The notes under the pieces: generated by a model
Told to the model about the DNA's origin: nothing
Seen by the model: the letters and a program-made list of their open reading frames with translations, nothing else
Databases searched by the model: none
Position numbers and translations under genes: made by a program
In this document: positions 1 to 9,852 of the stretch, in pieces
Layout: the number at the start of each line of letters is the position of its first letter
Numbering within the stretch: position 1 is the first letter of the stretch
Assembly (NCBI RefSeq): GCF_000244895.1
Contig: NZ_CM001441.1
Span: 4,182,198 to 4,246,197 of the forward strand
DNA: 64,000 nucleotides
Source of the DNA: Desulfosporosinus youngiae DSM 17734
GTDB lineage: Bacteria; Bacillota; Desulfitobacteriia; Desulfitobacteriales; Desulfitobacteriaceae
Direction: 5' to 3'

Positions 1-909
1 TATACTTTGGACAATGTCAGTATCATTAATATGCTGCTGGTTTTATCCACCTTGGTGATATTATATTTTTTGTTGTTAATCGCCAAAAGAACGCGGAAAA
101 AGCAAATTCATTATGCTGTTTTAAGTATGACGGCCAGCATTCTCCTATGGAATATGGCGGTATTATTGTATATAACGTTTGACAATGTCCCCTGGATACT
201 GGCAGTTTGTGAGCGGCTGTACTTTTTGGGTACGATTCTTGTATCAGTTTCCATATTATTTACCGGGTTAATATTTGCCCGAACCAAAATAAAATTCACA
301 TGGAAGCATGCACTGCTGTTTGTTGTTCCTGTCATCTCTATTGGGGTGCTGCTTACGAACCAGAGTCATCACTTGTTTTATACTGTCTTTAGCCTGATAC
401 CCTCCAAGCAAAATTTTGGTATCTATTTTACGATACATACCATATATTCCTATTTGTGTATAGGGATTGGCTTGGCCTATCTTGTGATTTTCTCCATAAA
501 AAACTATGGCGTTTTCTCCAAACAATCCTCGTTAATAGGTATTGGAATTATGATTGCGCTGATCATGGATGCGATCAGCACATTTAAAATCTTTGATTGG
601 TCAACGGCACTCGAAAATATTGCCTTTGCCGTGACGATTAGCTTTTTTGTGATAGCCACGGTTAAGTTTGATTTCCTGAACGTAATACCCATCGCCTTGC
701 AAACCGTTGTTGATTTGATTTCTGACAGCTACGTGGTGATTGATGAGGATCTTGAAATCATTGATTACAACCAAGCTTTTGTAGGCGATTTTAGCGGGGT
801 ATCCAGGAAAGCCGACATTATGGCAATAATCAAAAAGAATTATAGTGATCTTGATGTTAAGAGGTTCAAGGGCTTTCTGGACGAAGCTGTTCGTGAGCAA
901 AAAAAGTGA
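1..909 (+). CDS. 7TM-sensor / PAS N-terminal half of a diguanylate-cyclase-type regulator
   Basis: The N-terminal ~220 residues are strongly hydrophobic with about seven membrane segments, the layout of the 7TM histidine-kinase-type sensor module. From about residue 230 (VIDEDLEIIDYNQAF) a PAS domain begins and is cut off at a TGA at 907-909. The first start in frame is a TTG at 7, but the frame is open to base 1, so the true start may lie outside the window. The missing rest of the PAS domain is encoded in the -1 frame by the next ORF. I infer that both halves were, or still are, one protein. Confidence 0.75.
   Translation, partial: YTLDNVSIINMLLVLSTLVILYFLLLIAKRTRKKQIHYAVLSMTASILLWNMAVLLYITFDNVPWILAVCERLYFLGTILVSVSILFTGLIFARTKIKFTWKHALLFVVPVISIGVLLTNQSHHLFYTVFSLIPSKQNFGIYFTIHTIYSYLCIGIGLAYLVIFSIKNYGVFSKQSSLIGIGIMIALIMDAISTFKIFDWSTALENIAFAVTISFFVIATVKFDFLNVIPIALQTVVDLISDSYVVIDEDLEIIDYNQAFVGDFSGVSRKADIMAIIKKNYSDLDVKRFKGFLDEAVREQKK
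899..909 (+). other. A-AAA-AAG slippery heptamer followed directly by TGA
   Basis: Seven adenines (899-905) are read as CAA AAA AAG TGA in the sensor frame. A -1 slip on A-AAA-AAG continues as GTG AGC TTT and joins the PAS half exactly to the GGDEF half. The heptamer is the classic dnaX-type site, but one missing A in a homopolymer would look identical. No strong upstream Shine-Dalgarno stimulator or downstream stem was recognised. Confidence 0.5.
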
Positions 910-1631
910 GCTTTGAAATGCCCAAGCCTGTGAATGAAGCTATTGTTTATTATAGGGTGGAAATCACCCCCATTTATGTCAGCGGCAATCCTATAGGAAC
1001 TATCATTTTAAAAAAGAATATTACAGAGCATAAAAATAATCTGATAGAGGTTATGCAGCTCAATGAGAGGCTGCAGAGTCTGGCAACCCGGGATTGGCTG
1101 ACGCAGTCTTATAATAGATATTTCTTTGATGAAAGATTGCAGCAGGAGATTGACCTCGTAAACAGGCTGCAGGCCTATGGTCAGGAATCAGAAAAAAGTG
1201 TCAATAATTTTGGGTTAATCATGTTTGATATAGACTATTTTAAAAATTATAATGATAATAATGGGCATTTGGCGGGAGATGAGCTCTTACAGACAATCGT
1301 TACGGTTGTTAAAGGGGTATTATATCCGACTGATATATTATGCAGATACGGCGGAGAAGAGTTTGCCGTTATTTGCTGCCATACCTCAGAGAAAGGGCTT
1401 GAAATAGCTGCGGAAAAGATCAGAAAGACTGTGGAGGATTATGATTTCAGGTTTCAGGATAAACAGCCGGGTGGCAACCTGACAGTCAGCATTGGCGCAG
1501 CATACTGTTCAACCCCTAACGTTAATAAAAAGGATTTAATAACAAGAGCTGATAATGATCTGTATTTAGCCAAAAGCAGCGGAAGGAATAAGGTTGTTTA
1601 TAGTCCTGTTTTTATCGTAGATATCCCATAG
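906..1631 (+). CDS. PAS C-terminal part + GGDEF diguanylate cyclase half
   Basis: Residues 1-50 complete a PAS fold (VEITPIYVSGNPIGTIILKKNITEHK). A coiled linker and a GGDEF domain follow, with the signature RYGGEEF and a D-IDYFKNYND metal-binding strand, so it should make cyclic di-GMP from two GTP. The only nominal start is a GTG at 906 inside the homopolymer region with no ribosome binding site. It is therefore probably translated only as a -1 frameshift product of the preceding sensor ORF, or is a broken half. No RxxD inhibitory site is visible immediately before GGEEF. Confidence 0.75.
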   Translation: MSFEMPKPVNEAIVYYRVEITPIYVSGNPIGTIILKKNITEHKNNLIEVMQLNERLQSLATRDWLTQSYNRYFFDERLQQEIDLVNRLQAYGQESEKSVNNFGLIMFDIDYFKNYNDNNGHLAGDELLQTIVTVVKGVLYPTDILCRYGGEEFAVICCHTSEKGLEIAAEKIRKTVEDYDFRFQDKQPGGNLTVSIGAAYCSTPNVNKKDLITRADNDLYLAKSSGRNKVVYSPVFIVDIP

Positions 1632-1776
1632 CTCTGTTATTTACATAATTCCATTTTTATACTCTTTTACACAATCGACACCAGATCATACTTATTTGTT
1701 CTACCGACAGCCATGCATCTTCTGCACCATATAGTGTAAAGCCAACTCGTCTGTTTCTAACATAACCCTCATGAAC

Positions 1777-2298
1777 TCATAATGTTTGGAGGATTGTTGG
1801 CAACACATTGCCATCTATATCGCAAATTTTTATTGCCCCCAGGCCGACAGGCAGAACAACCGCAAAGGGTTTTGTATGATCAATATCAATAATTTCGACA
1901 GTGTTGCCATTGGCAATTTCAATTTTTATAACCTGCTGCTTGTTCATTGAAAGATAAACCTTTTCCTGACGTCCTTGTGCTTTGTATTCAGCAATACCTT
2001 CATTTTCCACATTGGCTGACCCTCCGCTGCGAAAGAAGTAGCCAAATGATAACCCTTCTCTATTTTCATAGATCGAGAAGGTGTAGCGACTAAGATTTTC
2101 ATCATAAAAAAGCATGGCAGACAGGGTATCTGTTGTTGATTTTGCCACTTGCCAACTTGGATCAATTTTATGAGAAATTCTTGCATCCTTCTCAATCTTT
2201 GATTTAGGGGTACCAATCGCATTGTTAAAGTATAAACTCAAAAATAAACCGGCTATCATAACTGCGGCGATACCCATATACTTAACTGCCTTTTTCAC
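1777..2298 (-). CDS. Membrane-anchored hypothetical protein
   Basis: 173 residues with a single N-terminal hydrophobic segment (residues 7-27) and no lipobox cysteine, then a soluble extracellular part. The soluble part is rich in beta-strand-like stretches and contains no motif I recognise. It stands alone, convergent with the GGDEF gene. The strand just upstream holds the ruins of a histidine kinase, so it may once have belonged to a sensory locus. Function unknown. Confidence 0.55.
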   Translation of the reverse strand: MKKAVKYMGIAAVMIAGLFLSLYFNNAIGTPKSKIEKDARISHKIDPSWQVAKSTTDTLSAMLFYDENLSRYTFSIYENREGLSFGYFFRSGGSANVENEGIAEYKAQGRQEKVYLSMNKQQVIKIEIANGNTVEIIDIDHTKPFAVVLPVGLGAIKICDIDGNVLPTILQTL

Positions 2299-2389
2299 AA
2301 AATCACCTCTCCCAAAGCTATTTTCATTCTCCGAATAATCGCCATTCCGACCTCATGATATCAGCACGTTTCTTCTCCAAGAATACCTA

Positions 2390-2740
2390 TTATTACTGAA
2401 GTGTTTGACAATTGCCAGGCCCAAGCCTGTGGTTTCAATCTCTGCCTGTGCCAAATCAGGCACCTGATTTTTGAAACAAACATAGACCCTTTCTTTCCGC
2501 TTCTATGACTGAAATAAGGATGCCACCAATGCCATGAGTCAGATAGTTCTTAAGCAGATTTTGAAAGATCCGGGTCAAGAAGGGATTTGGAGGCCTCGCT
2601 CTTCTCCTTTCGCCAAGAAATCATAATAAAACAGCGACATCACATCCGTCAGCACATTGTTCACATTCACTTTTTCATGCTGCAATGGATATTCATCAGA
2701 CTCGTTAACCCAGGCATAAAGCCGAAATGATTCCATAATA
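2390..2740 (-). pseudogene. Decayed sensor histidine kinase fragment
   Basis: No open frame covers this stretch. Minus-strand translation in shifting frames gives typical kinase pieces in the right order: ESFRLYAWVNESDEYPLQ, then an N-box-like RIFQNLLKNYLTHG, then FKNQVPDLA and the G2-box TGLGLAIVKHF. Stop codons and frameshifts separate them. This is a remnant of the HisKA/HATPase region of a two-component kinase. It fills the otherwise empty 550-bp gap before the MerR gene. Confidence 0.65.
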
Positions 2741-2849
2741 GTGTTCTATATCCCTTACCTATGCTTTAGAGTTCAATAAAGAAGTATTTATCATTATCGG
2801 CATTCATTAAAAAAGGCTATACATAACCGAGGACTTTAGAAGGAAAACT

Positions 2850-3653
2850 CTAAAGGATTAGCAGCCGCACGCGATGTTCCTCGCTATCGATAATCGGAAT
2901 TTGCACTTCAGTAATATAATTCTTGCTGTCCCGCTCTACAAATTGGTCGATGATATTAAAGTTAACTGTTATATCCGCCAGATCGAACTCCCCGCCCGCA
3001 TCACGAATGCGCCGGGTGCTTTCATAGATATGCTCATACGCCCCCTGATGATATCCACAGAGAAAACGCCCGGCGGGTATCACCGGAAATCGCAGAAAAT
3101 CAGTGGTTTCTTTCTGCTGATTCGGGTTTTCCCCGTCATCGAACAGATAAGCACCGAAATATTTAGAATCATCTTTGTAAAACACCACAGTCGGGTTTAG
3201 GTAGAACGAATCATCTCCATAGAGCAGTTCCTCGCCGCCTATAGGAAAATAGCGCCTCTCGGGGAATTCCTTGACCGAAACGCGCTCTATGTCAACCTTC
3301 GGCAATTCCTGCTCGATGAAACGGATCTTCTGCTGAATTGCTCTGTCAGTATTGAGCAGGTTCTCTGCCTTTTTCCTTAAAATACCGGACTGTTTTTTTA
3401 GCTGCTCCAATGTGGAATCAATATCACGGGATTCTAAATAGGAGGCGTGAATCTCCTTGAGAGAATAACCAAGGCGAAGTAAATAGCGTATGGTCGCCAG
3501 CCTGTAGATCTGGTCGAACCGATATCGTCTGTAACCGTTCTTCGGATTCCGTTCGGCCGGGACGAGCAGGCCGATTGAATCATAATAGATGAGGGTTTGC
3601 ACATTCAAATTAAACAATGCACTTATTTCGCCAATGCTAAGGGTTTCTTTCAT
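2850..3653 (-). CDS. MerR-family regulator with GyrI-like effector domain
   Basis: The N-terminal winged helix (IGEISALFNLNVQTLIYYDSIGLL, then NGYRRY) is the MerR DNA-binding domain. A helical linker (about residues 75-115) and a C-terminal 150-residue domain follow, as in BmrR/BltR proteins that bind small organic ligands. 267 residues is normal for this class. It lies just downstream of, and on the same strand as, the nucleoside-uptake operon. The promoter of that operon has the long spacer typical of MerR targets, so I infer that this protein is its activator. Confidence 0.85.
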   Translation of the reverse strand: MKETLSIGEISALFNLNVQTLIYYDSIGLLVPAERNPKNGYRRYRFDQIYRLATIRYLLRLGYSLKEIHASYLESRDIDSTLEQLKKQSGILRKKAENLLNTDRAIQQKIRFIEQELPKVDIERVSVKEFPERRYFPIGGEELLYGDDSFYLNPTVVFYKDDSKYFGAYLFDDGENPNQQKETTDFLRFPVIPAGRFLCGYHQGAYEHIYESTRRIRDAGGEFDLADITVNFNIIDQFVERDSKNYITEVQIPIIDSEEHRVRLLIL

Positions 3654-3762
3654 GTCAGGGCGTTTTCCTTTCCTGTGATAAGGTCATTATATCCGGCAAT
3701 GGCTGAACAGGCAATCCTGTCATTTTTCCGGCCTTATCCAGAGTCGGAAACGTAGATCATCG

Positions 3763-4701
3763 TTACCGTTTATTGCGCTCAAAGGGGACACCCAGCGCAG
3801 ACGGATCGATGCTTTTGCCAATGGACAAGAAGAGTACGATAACGGCAACTACATAGGGGAACATGCTGAATACCTGTGTGGGAATCGGGAAGCCCAAGGT
3901 TTGGAGGTTGTACTGCAGGGCCTGGGAAAATCCGATCACCATGGAGGCGGCAAAAATCCCCACTGGATTGCGCCGTCCCAGGATTACCACCACTAAGGCA
4001 ATATACCCTCTGCCGGAGGTAACGTTCTCCATGAAGAAACCCAGCTGCCCCAAGGTGATACTTGCTCCTCCCAAACCGCCCAACACACCGTTTACAAAAC
4101 AAGCAAAATAGCGAATCCCAAAGACATTAAGGCCGGCGGAATTGGCGGCCTGGGGATGTTCACCAACGGCATGCAGGTTAATGCCCCACTCCGTCTTATA
4201 AAAGAAAACGGCTGTCAGTACCATGCCGATCAGGGCAATATAGACAAATGCATTCTGGTTGAATAAAGCCGGGCCGATAATCGGAATATCGGACAGCAAA
4301 GGGATTTTTATCTCACTGAACACACTGCAGGATGGGAGGGTCGTTGTCTGCCCAAAAGCGATCAAGAACAGGAAGCTTGTAAGCCCCATCACCATAAAAT
4401 TAAGTGCCAGACCCGCAATGGTCTGGTTGGCTTTGCAATGGATGCTCAGGACGGCATGGATCATGCTGACAAAGATGCCGCCCAGGATACCCGCCAAGAG
4501 ACCCAGGACCAGGTTTCCGGTGAAAAACGCTGCTATAAAGCTGAAGAACGCTCCGGAAAGCATAATTGCCTCAACCCCGATATTCAGGACCCCGGCTTTC
4601 TCGGAAACAGCCTCTCCCAGTCCCGCTAAGATAAGAGGGGTTGCCATTCTCACAGAGGCTATTAAATACATCGTAACAAGCGCAATAAATCCAGAATCCA
4701 T
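3763..4701 (-). CDS. Nucleoside ABC transporter permease (NupQ/YufQ-like)
   Basis: 312 residues, about nine to ten hydrophobic segments, with the signature of the BPD_transp_2 family (SEKAGVLNIGVEAIMLSGAF near the N terminus, GVLGGLGGASITLGQLG in the C-terminal half). In the Bacillus NupNOPQ and RnsBACD systems, such permease pairs import purine or pyrimidine nucleosides with a BMP lipoprotein. It is the last gene of the transporter operon, 12 bases after its partner permease. Confidence 0.88.
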   Translation of the reverse strand: MDSGFIALVTMYLIASVRMATPLILAGLGEAVSEKAGVLNIGVEAIMLSGAFFSFIAAFFTGNLVLGLLAGILGGIFVSMIHAVLSIHCKANQTIAGLALNFMVMGLTSFLFLIAFGQTTTLPSCSVFSEIKIPLLSDIPIIGPALFNQNAFVYIALIGMVLTAVFFYKTEWGINLHAVGEHPQAANSAGLNVFGIRYFACFVNGVLGGLGGASITLGQLGFFMENVTSGRGYIALVVVILGRRNPVGIFAASMVIGFSQALQYNLQTLGFPIPTQVFSMFPYVVAVIVLFLSIGKSIDPSALGVPFERNKR

Positions 4702-4713
4702 TTTGCGATCCTC

Positions 4714-5736
4714 CTATTCGTCCGTTAAAAGCCGGCGGAACAGACTTTTACGGGCCAGAATTAATAAGACGACAACCCCCATGATGATCGATGAAATGGA
4801 CGTCGGCACACCAGCCATACGCTGCATTCCTAATGAACCAACCTGAAGCGCCGCGATGCCCAGGGCAGAGATGACCACGCCCAGAGGATGATTTTTTCCC
4901 AGCAGCGCAACGATAATCGCGATATACCCATAGCCTGGGGAGATACCTTCAAGCAGCTTATGATGCAGCCCGGACACCTCGCATACACCTGCAATTCCGG
5001 CAAGGCCGCCGCTTATCAAAGAGGAACGAACGATGTTTTTATACACGGAAATACCGGAGCATTTACAGGCCCTGGGATTTAGACCAACCGCCCGCATTTC
5101 ATAGCCGGCAGGCGTCTTCCAAACCAGAATCCAAATGAGGGCTACACTGATCAGAGCAGCCAGGAGACCTGCATGCAGCCGGGTAGCGCTCATAAGGACC
5201 GGCAGTGTGGCGCTGTCGGGCAGAAAGGCCGACATTGGCAACGAACTGGCGGGGTCCTTCAGCACAGTACGCACCAAAATTCCGACAATACTTATAGCAA
5301 TATAATTGAACATAAGCGTGGTGATCACTTCCGAGATCCCGAACCGGGCCTTTAAAAATCCCGGAATAACCGACCATACACCGCCTAAAACGAACCCGCC
5401 CAGGATCACCAGCGGAATCATAAGGATTGCCGGCAGATCATTAAACCAGAAAGCAATGCCGGTAACGGCAATGGCACCCATGTAAAGCTGCCCTTCGGCA
5501 CCGATGTTGATAAAACCGCTCCGGGCACCTACGGCCACGCCCAAACCCGTCAGGATCAAGGGAGTTGCCTTTACCAGAACCTCTGAAACTGAATAAAAGG
5601 AGCCGAAGATTCCGGATAGAAAGCTAAAGAATGCCTGGTTTACATGGCTGCCAACCATAAGGATCAGTAAAATTGAGATTGCTAAGGTCAGGATAGCAAT
5701 ACCGAGCAAGGACAGAACGTTTCCAGACGTTTTCAA
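4714..5736 (-). CDS. Nucleoside ABC transporter permease (NupP/YufP-like)
   Basis: 340 residues, polytopic, with the same family signature as the next gene (VAVGARSGFINIGAEGQLYMGAIA; GLAGIAGVCEVSGLHHKLLEGI). It pairs with the 3763-4701 permease to form the membrane channel. Its ATG overlaps the stop of the upstream ATPase gene by four bases (ATGA), which implies translational coupling. Confidence 0.88.
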   Translation of the reverse strand: MKTSGNVLSLLGIAILTLAISILLILMVGSHVNQAFFSFLSGIFGSFYSVSEVLVKATPLILTGLGVAVGARSGFINIGAEGQLYMGAIAVTGIAFWFNDLPAILMIPLVILGGFVLGGVWSVIPGFLKARFGISEVITTLMFNYIAISIVGILVRTVLKDPASSLPMSAFLPDSATLPVLMSATRLHAGLLAALISVALIWILVWKTPAGYEMRAVGLNPRACKCSGISVYKNIVRSSLISGGLAGIAGVCEVSGLHHKLLEGISPGYGYIAIIVALLGKNHPLGVVISALGIAALQVGSLGMQRMAGVPTSISSIIMGVVVLLILARKSLFRRLLTDE

Positions 5737-7262
5737 AGTGATTCCTCCCTTGCCTCAGACGTTCTCCCAGCCATCATCAGACCGATGCGGGAGAGATTCA
5801 GTTCTTTAGTGTTAGGGAAAATTCCCATGAAGCGTCCTTTATAAATCACGGCGATCCTATCACTCAGTAAGAGGACTTCCTCTAAGTCGGACGAGATGAG
5901 GAGAATACAGCACCCATACGACCGGCGCAGGAGAAGCTGCTGTTGGACGAACTCCGTCGCACCAATATCAAGACCTCTTGTGGGCTGATGGGCCACAAGA
6001 GCTTTGGGGTCGCCCGCCATTTCCCGTGCCAGGATCAGCTTTTGCTGGTTTCCGCCGGACAGGTTGCGCATGGGAGTATTCAAGTCCGGAGTTTTGATGG
6101 CGTATTCTTCCACTGCCTTTTGTGTGTCTTCCCGCACTAAACGGGTATTGATCAGTCCGCCCTTAATGAATTGGGGGGCAGTGTGTGTTTTTAAAAGCAT
6201 ATTATCCTTGAGGTCCATGTCCATAACCAGGCCGTCCTGCTGACGATCGTCTGAAATATAACCAATCCCCAGCTTCTTGCGCTCAAGTACGCTCATTGAA
6301 CTCATATCTGCGCCGTCCAGTCTGATCTTCCCTCTGCTTTGTTTGCGGATGCCCAGAATGACCTCGACTAACTCCTTTTGCCCGTTGCCATCAACACCGG
6401 CGACACCGACAATCTCCCCTGGCGCGATCCGCAAGGAAAGCGAATCAAGCCGCTGTATACCTTTTTCCTTCAATGAAAGATCCTCCAGGAGAAGTCCCTC
6501 CCTGCCGGCATCGGGCACAACGGGCTCCCGCTGGATACTGTTAAGCTGGCGTCCGATCATATACTGTGATAACTCTTGCTCTGTAATGTCACTTGTTTTG
6601 GCCGTCACCACATTGCACCCATCGCGCAGAACTGTGACACGGTCTGTAATGCTCATGATCTCAGGGATGCGGTGAGTAATTATGATAACCGAACGGCCGT
6701 CCGCGCGCAGTTTGCGCAATACCTGGAAAAAGTATTCGGTCTCCTGGGGAGTAAGCATGGCAGTAGGCTCGTCCAAGATAAGCAATTCCGCATCACGGTA
6801 GAGAAGTTTAATAATCTCAACTCTTTGCTGTTCCCCCACGGACAGCGTGGAGACGTAAGCATCAACATCGATCTGCAGCCCGTATTTTTTCGAAACCTCC
6901 GCGATGGTTGCCTTAAGTGCCCTACGGTTAGGAAAGGGATATCCCTTTTCTCTAAGCCCAAGGGTTATGTTCTGCGACACGGTCAGAGTAGGAACCAGCA
7001 TGAAATGCTGATGAACCATACCAATACGGAAAGCAATGGCGTCTCTGGGCGAGGTAAAGGAAACCTCCTGCCCTTTCCAGAGAATGCTGCCGGAATCCTT
7101 GGCATAGATGCCGTATAAAATATTCATCAAGGTCGTTTTTCCGGCGCCATTTTCTCCTAAGAGCGCATGAATCTCTCCCTGCTCCAAATCGAAACTTACC
7201 TGTTTATTGGCCATTTTCCCAAAAAACGATTTATTGATGTTCTTCATGGAAAGCAAAGCCAT
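5733..7262 (-). CDS. Nucleoside ABC transporter ATPase, two cassettes (NupO/YufO-like)
   Basis: A duplicated sugar/nucleoside-type ATPase. Cassette 1 has Walker A GENGAGKTTL, signature LSVGEQQRVEI and Walker B LLILDEPTA. Cassette 2 has a divergent Walker A (GVDGNGQKEL) and signature LSGGNQQKLILARE, and its Walker B region is altered (KALVAHQPTRGLDIGA), as is normal for this family. An ORF extends upstream, but GGGAGG lies seven bases before the ATG at 7262, which I take as the start (about 509 residues). It energises import through the two permeases. Confidence 0.9.
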   Translation of the reverse strand: MALLSMKNINKSFFGKMANKQVSFDLEQGEIHALLGENGAGKTTLMNILYGIYAKDSGSILWKGQEVSFTSPRDAIAFRIGMVHQHFMLVPTLTVSQNITLGLREKGYPFPNRRALKATIAEVSKKYGLQIDVDAYVSTLSVGEQQRVEIIKLLYRDAELLILDEPTAMLTPQETEYFFQVLRKLRADGRSVIIITHRIPEIMSITDRVTVLRDGCNVVTAKTSDITEQELSQYMIGRQLNSIQREPVVPDAGREGLLLEDLSLKEKGIQRLDSLSLRIAPGEIVGVAGVDGNGQKELVEVILGIRKQSRGKIRLDGADMSSMSVLERKKLGIGYISDDRQQDGLVMDMDLKDNMLLKTHTAPQFIKGGLINTRLVREDTQKAVEEYAIKTPDLNTPMRNLSGGNQQKLILAREMAGDPKALVAHQPTRGLDIGATEFVQQQLLLRRSYGCCILLISSDLEEVLLLSDRIAVIYKGRFMGIFPNTKELNLSRIGLMMAGRTSEAREESL

Positions 7263-7345
7263 GATTAATCCTCCCCTAAACAGAAGAAGATGCCTCTGGA
7301 CAGTTTGCAACATCATCCATCGAGACACCTTCTGAATGGTTATGC

Positions 7346-8350
7346 CTATTTTGTGGATTTCTCGATAACGGGAACGGTTAAGGTTCCATCAATAATCTGT
7401 TGCTTGGTATCCTCGATCAGCTTCTTGGCAGCTTCGGGAATCTTGCTCTCGAAAGAATGGTAGGGGGAAATATCGACGACCTTTTCTTTCATTCCTAAGT
7501 GAGTAATACCGCCTTTAAATGTGCCATTTTTAACAGCATCGACAGCAGTCAGAATGACTGTCGGCATATTATACATTGTGGAACAAATGACAGTGTTCGG
7601 GGCGATGGAATTCTGGTCGTATGAATTGCCGCAAGCCAGTATGCCTTTTTCCTCTGCCGCCTTAATCGCGCCGGTGCCGGCTTGGTTGGCAACATGGTAG
7701 AGAACATCCGCGCCCTTGTCGATCATGGACAGTGCGGCATCTTTACCGGCAGAAACATCCGTAAACGAATTTACATAAATCTCATACACAACAATATCCG
7801 GGTTTACTTTTTTCGCGCCCAGCTTAAAGGCCTCAAGCTCCTTAACAATAGAGGGCTGCTCCATCCCGCCTATTACCCCGATTTTACCGGTTTTGGACAT
7901 GGAACCGGACAGGATGCCCATCAAATATCCGCCCTGCTCACAGCTCATTACATAGGAAGCCATATTCTCAGCCTGTGAATTGGACTCAGTGGCCATGAAA
8001 TGGAGCTTGGGGAATTTTCCGGCCACACGGACTGCCGGGTCCCCGAACTGAAAACCATGCCCGATGATTAAGTCATATCCCCGTGCAGCATAATCGTTGT
8101 AGGCTGATTCTGTATCGGCGACACCGACATTTTCCGTGTAGGTTGTCTCCAAGCCAAACTTCGTCTCGGCGGCCTTAAGTCCCTCCAAGGCTGTTGCATT
8201 CCAGCCTTGATCATTGGCAGGACCCGAGAGGAGCAGCGCTACTTTCATTTTCTGCTCGTTAGAGGACGTCTCTTTTGCACCTCCGCTGCCGCAGCCGGTT
8301 AACAGGATTAACAGACACATTAGAAGTGCTAAACCTTTTACAACTCTCAT
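7346..8350 (-). CDS. BMP-family nucleoside-binding lipoprotein
   Basis: A signal peptide ends in the lipobox LLTGC (Cys about residue 20), followed by a Bmp/Med substrate-binding domain (VALLLSGPANDQGWN, then GHGFQFGDPAVRVA and GVIGGMEQPSIVKELEAF). It should be tethered outside the membrane and deliver purine nucleosides to the permeases. GGAGG precedes the ATG by about ten bases. It is the first transporter gene of the operon, downstream of the deaminase. Confidence 0.9.
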   Translation of the reverse strand: MRVVKGLALLMCLLILLTGCGSGGAKETSSNEQKMKVALLLSGPANDQGWNATALEGLKAAETKFGLETTYTENVGVADTESAYNDYAARGYDLIIGHGFQFGDPAVRVAGKFPKLHFMATESNSQAENMASYVMSCEQGGYLMGILSGSMSKTGKIGVIGGMEQPSIVKELEAFKLGAKKVNPDIVVYEIYVNSFTDVSAGKDAALSMIDKGADVLYHVANQAGTGAIKAAEEKGILACGNSYDQNSIAPNTVICSTMYNMPTVILTAVDAVKNGTFKGGITHLGMKEKVVDISPYHSFESKIPEAAKKLIEDTKQQIIDGTLTVPVIEKSTK

Positions 8351-8385
8351 CTTCTTTATTCCTCCTCTTGATTTCTTATTTATTT

Positions 8386-9771
8386 TTAACGGAATGCGTC
8401 ACATTCATTGCGCAGCACCCGCGTACAAACCTTTTCCCCCTGTTCGGTTAAGGCCTGTTCATCAACACCCAACAACCGGCCATCCCGAAACACAACATTA
8501 CCATTAACCATGGTCAGCCAAACCGGACCAGTCACCCCGACCCGGGCGAGAATATTTTTCGGGTCATGCAGGGTACCCGTCAGTTCCAGCACCCCTGTGT
8601 TGATCATGAACAGGTCAGCAGCTTTTCCAACCTCCAACGACCCCAAGTTGTCCCGTCCCAGGGTTTTTGCACCATTAATTGTCGCGATTTTCAGCAATTC
8701 GTAGGGAGAAAGGCACCCTCCCCGTGCTTTGCTGTGGTAAGCCTGCATCAGATAGGCCATCCTGAGCGAATCGAGTATATTCGAACTGTCATTGGTTGCG
8801 GAACCGTCGCATCCAAGACTAATGATCACCTTATCATTCTGCAGAGCTTTCATATCAAGGATCGGGAACCCGCCCAGAACCGCCGGCGCGGGACAATGAG
8901 AAACACCTGTGCCGGCTTGCCCCATCACCTTGAATTCATCGGGCTGCAGCTCCCATCCATGGGCAATCCAGACATCCGGGCCAATAAAGCCGATTTCCTC
9001 ACACCATTCAAGGGTCCGCTTATGCCAGCGCTCCTGCATAATGATGTTTTCTCCTTCGCCAAGATGAGTATGCAGGCGCACGCCCTTTGCCCTGGCCAGA
9101 GCGGCCGATTCCTGGAAGGTTTCTCTGTAGCTGTTAATCGGCTGACAGGGTGCTACCACGATCTGCTTCATTGAAAAGGGTGAGGGATCATGATACAAAT
9201 CAATCAGACGTTCACAGTCGGCAATAAATTCATCGGTCGTTTCCAGCATATCGTCAGGAATCGTACTTCCTTCACTGCGCGGAAGTGTATTTGTACCTCT
9301 GCCTGCATGATACCTAATGCCCAGTTGGGCAGCCGCTTCCATCTGCCGGTCCACCGGCAGCTTTCCTGACAAACGTGTATAGCAATACTGGTGATCGAAG
9401 GCACAAGTGCATCCGTGTTTAAGCAAATCTCCCATGGCAGTCAATGAAGAGTAATAGATAACTTCGGAATCGATTTTTTGAAAAACACGGTAGATTTTAT
9501 CCAGCCATTCGACCACCAGCAGATTCGGATAATCGATGGTCATCAGGTTTCGCACAAAGGTTTGGAAAAAGTGGTGATGGGTGTTAATCAGGCCGGGATA
9601 AATAAATTTGTCACGTCCGTCGATCACTTCGGCGTCCTGGGTTGGCAAATTCTTGCCCATCTGCCTGATTTGAGGTCCCTCGATAAGCATATCCGTGTCA
9701 TAAAATACTTGATCTGAGGCATCACAGGTTACAATTGCCCGGGCATTTTTAATTAGGATTTTTTTAGTCAT
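8386..9771 (-). CDS. Amidohydrolase, probable 8-oxoguanine deaminase
   Basis: 461 residues of the ATZ/TRZ-type amidohydrolase family. Visible metal and catalytic motifs are NTHHHFFQT (about residue 62), HTHLGEGENI (about 235), HGWELQ and LGCDGSATND (about 318). The HxHxxQ-type N-terminal motif and this overall spacing are typical of 8-oxoguanine/isoxanthopterin deaminases and hydroxyatrazine hydrolases. Being first in a purine-nucleoside uptake operon favours purine deamination, which is inference. The operon promoter lies about 90 bases upstream. Confidence 0.8.
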   Translation of the reverse strand: MTKKILIKNARAIVTCDASDQVFYDTDMLIEGPQIRQMGKNLPTQDAEVIDGRDKFIYPGLINTHHHFFQTFVRNLMTIDYPNLLVVEWLDKIYRVFQKIDSEVIYYSSLTAMGDLLKHGCTCAFDHQYCYTRLSGKLPVDRQMEAAAQLGIRYHAGRGTNTLPRSEGSTIPDDMLETTDEFIADCERLIDLYHDPSPFSMKQIVVAPCQPINSYRETFQESAALARAKGVRLHTHLGEGENIIMQERWHKRTLEWCEEIGFIGPDVWIAHGWELQPDEFKVMGQAGTGVSHCPAPAVLGGFPILDMKALQNDKVIISLGCDGSATNDSSNILDSLRMAYLMQAYHSKARGGCLSPYELLKIATINGAKTLGRDNLGSLEVGKAADLFMINTGVLELTGTLHDPKNILARVGVTGPVWLTMVNGNVVFRDGRLLGVDEQALTEQGEKVCTRVLRNECDAFR

Positions 9772-9852
9772 CTTACTTTCATAGCCTTTCTGTTTATCGA
9801 AACTATCGTTTTATACCGGCAATCGTTGTATATTTTACCGCTATATTTAAAT

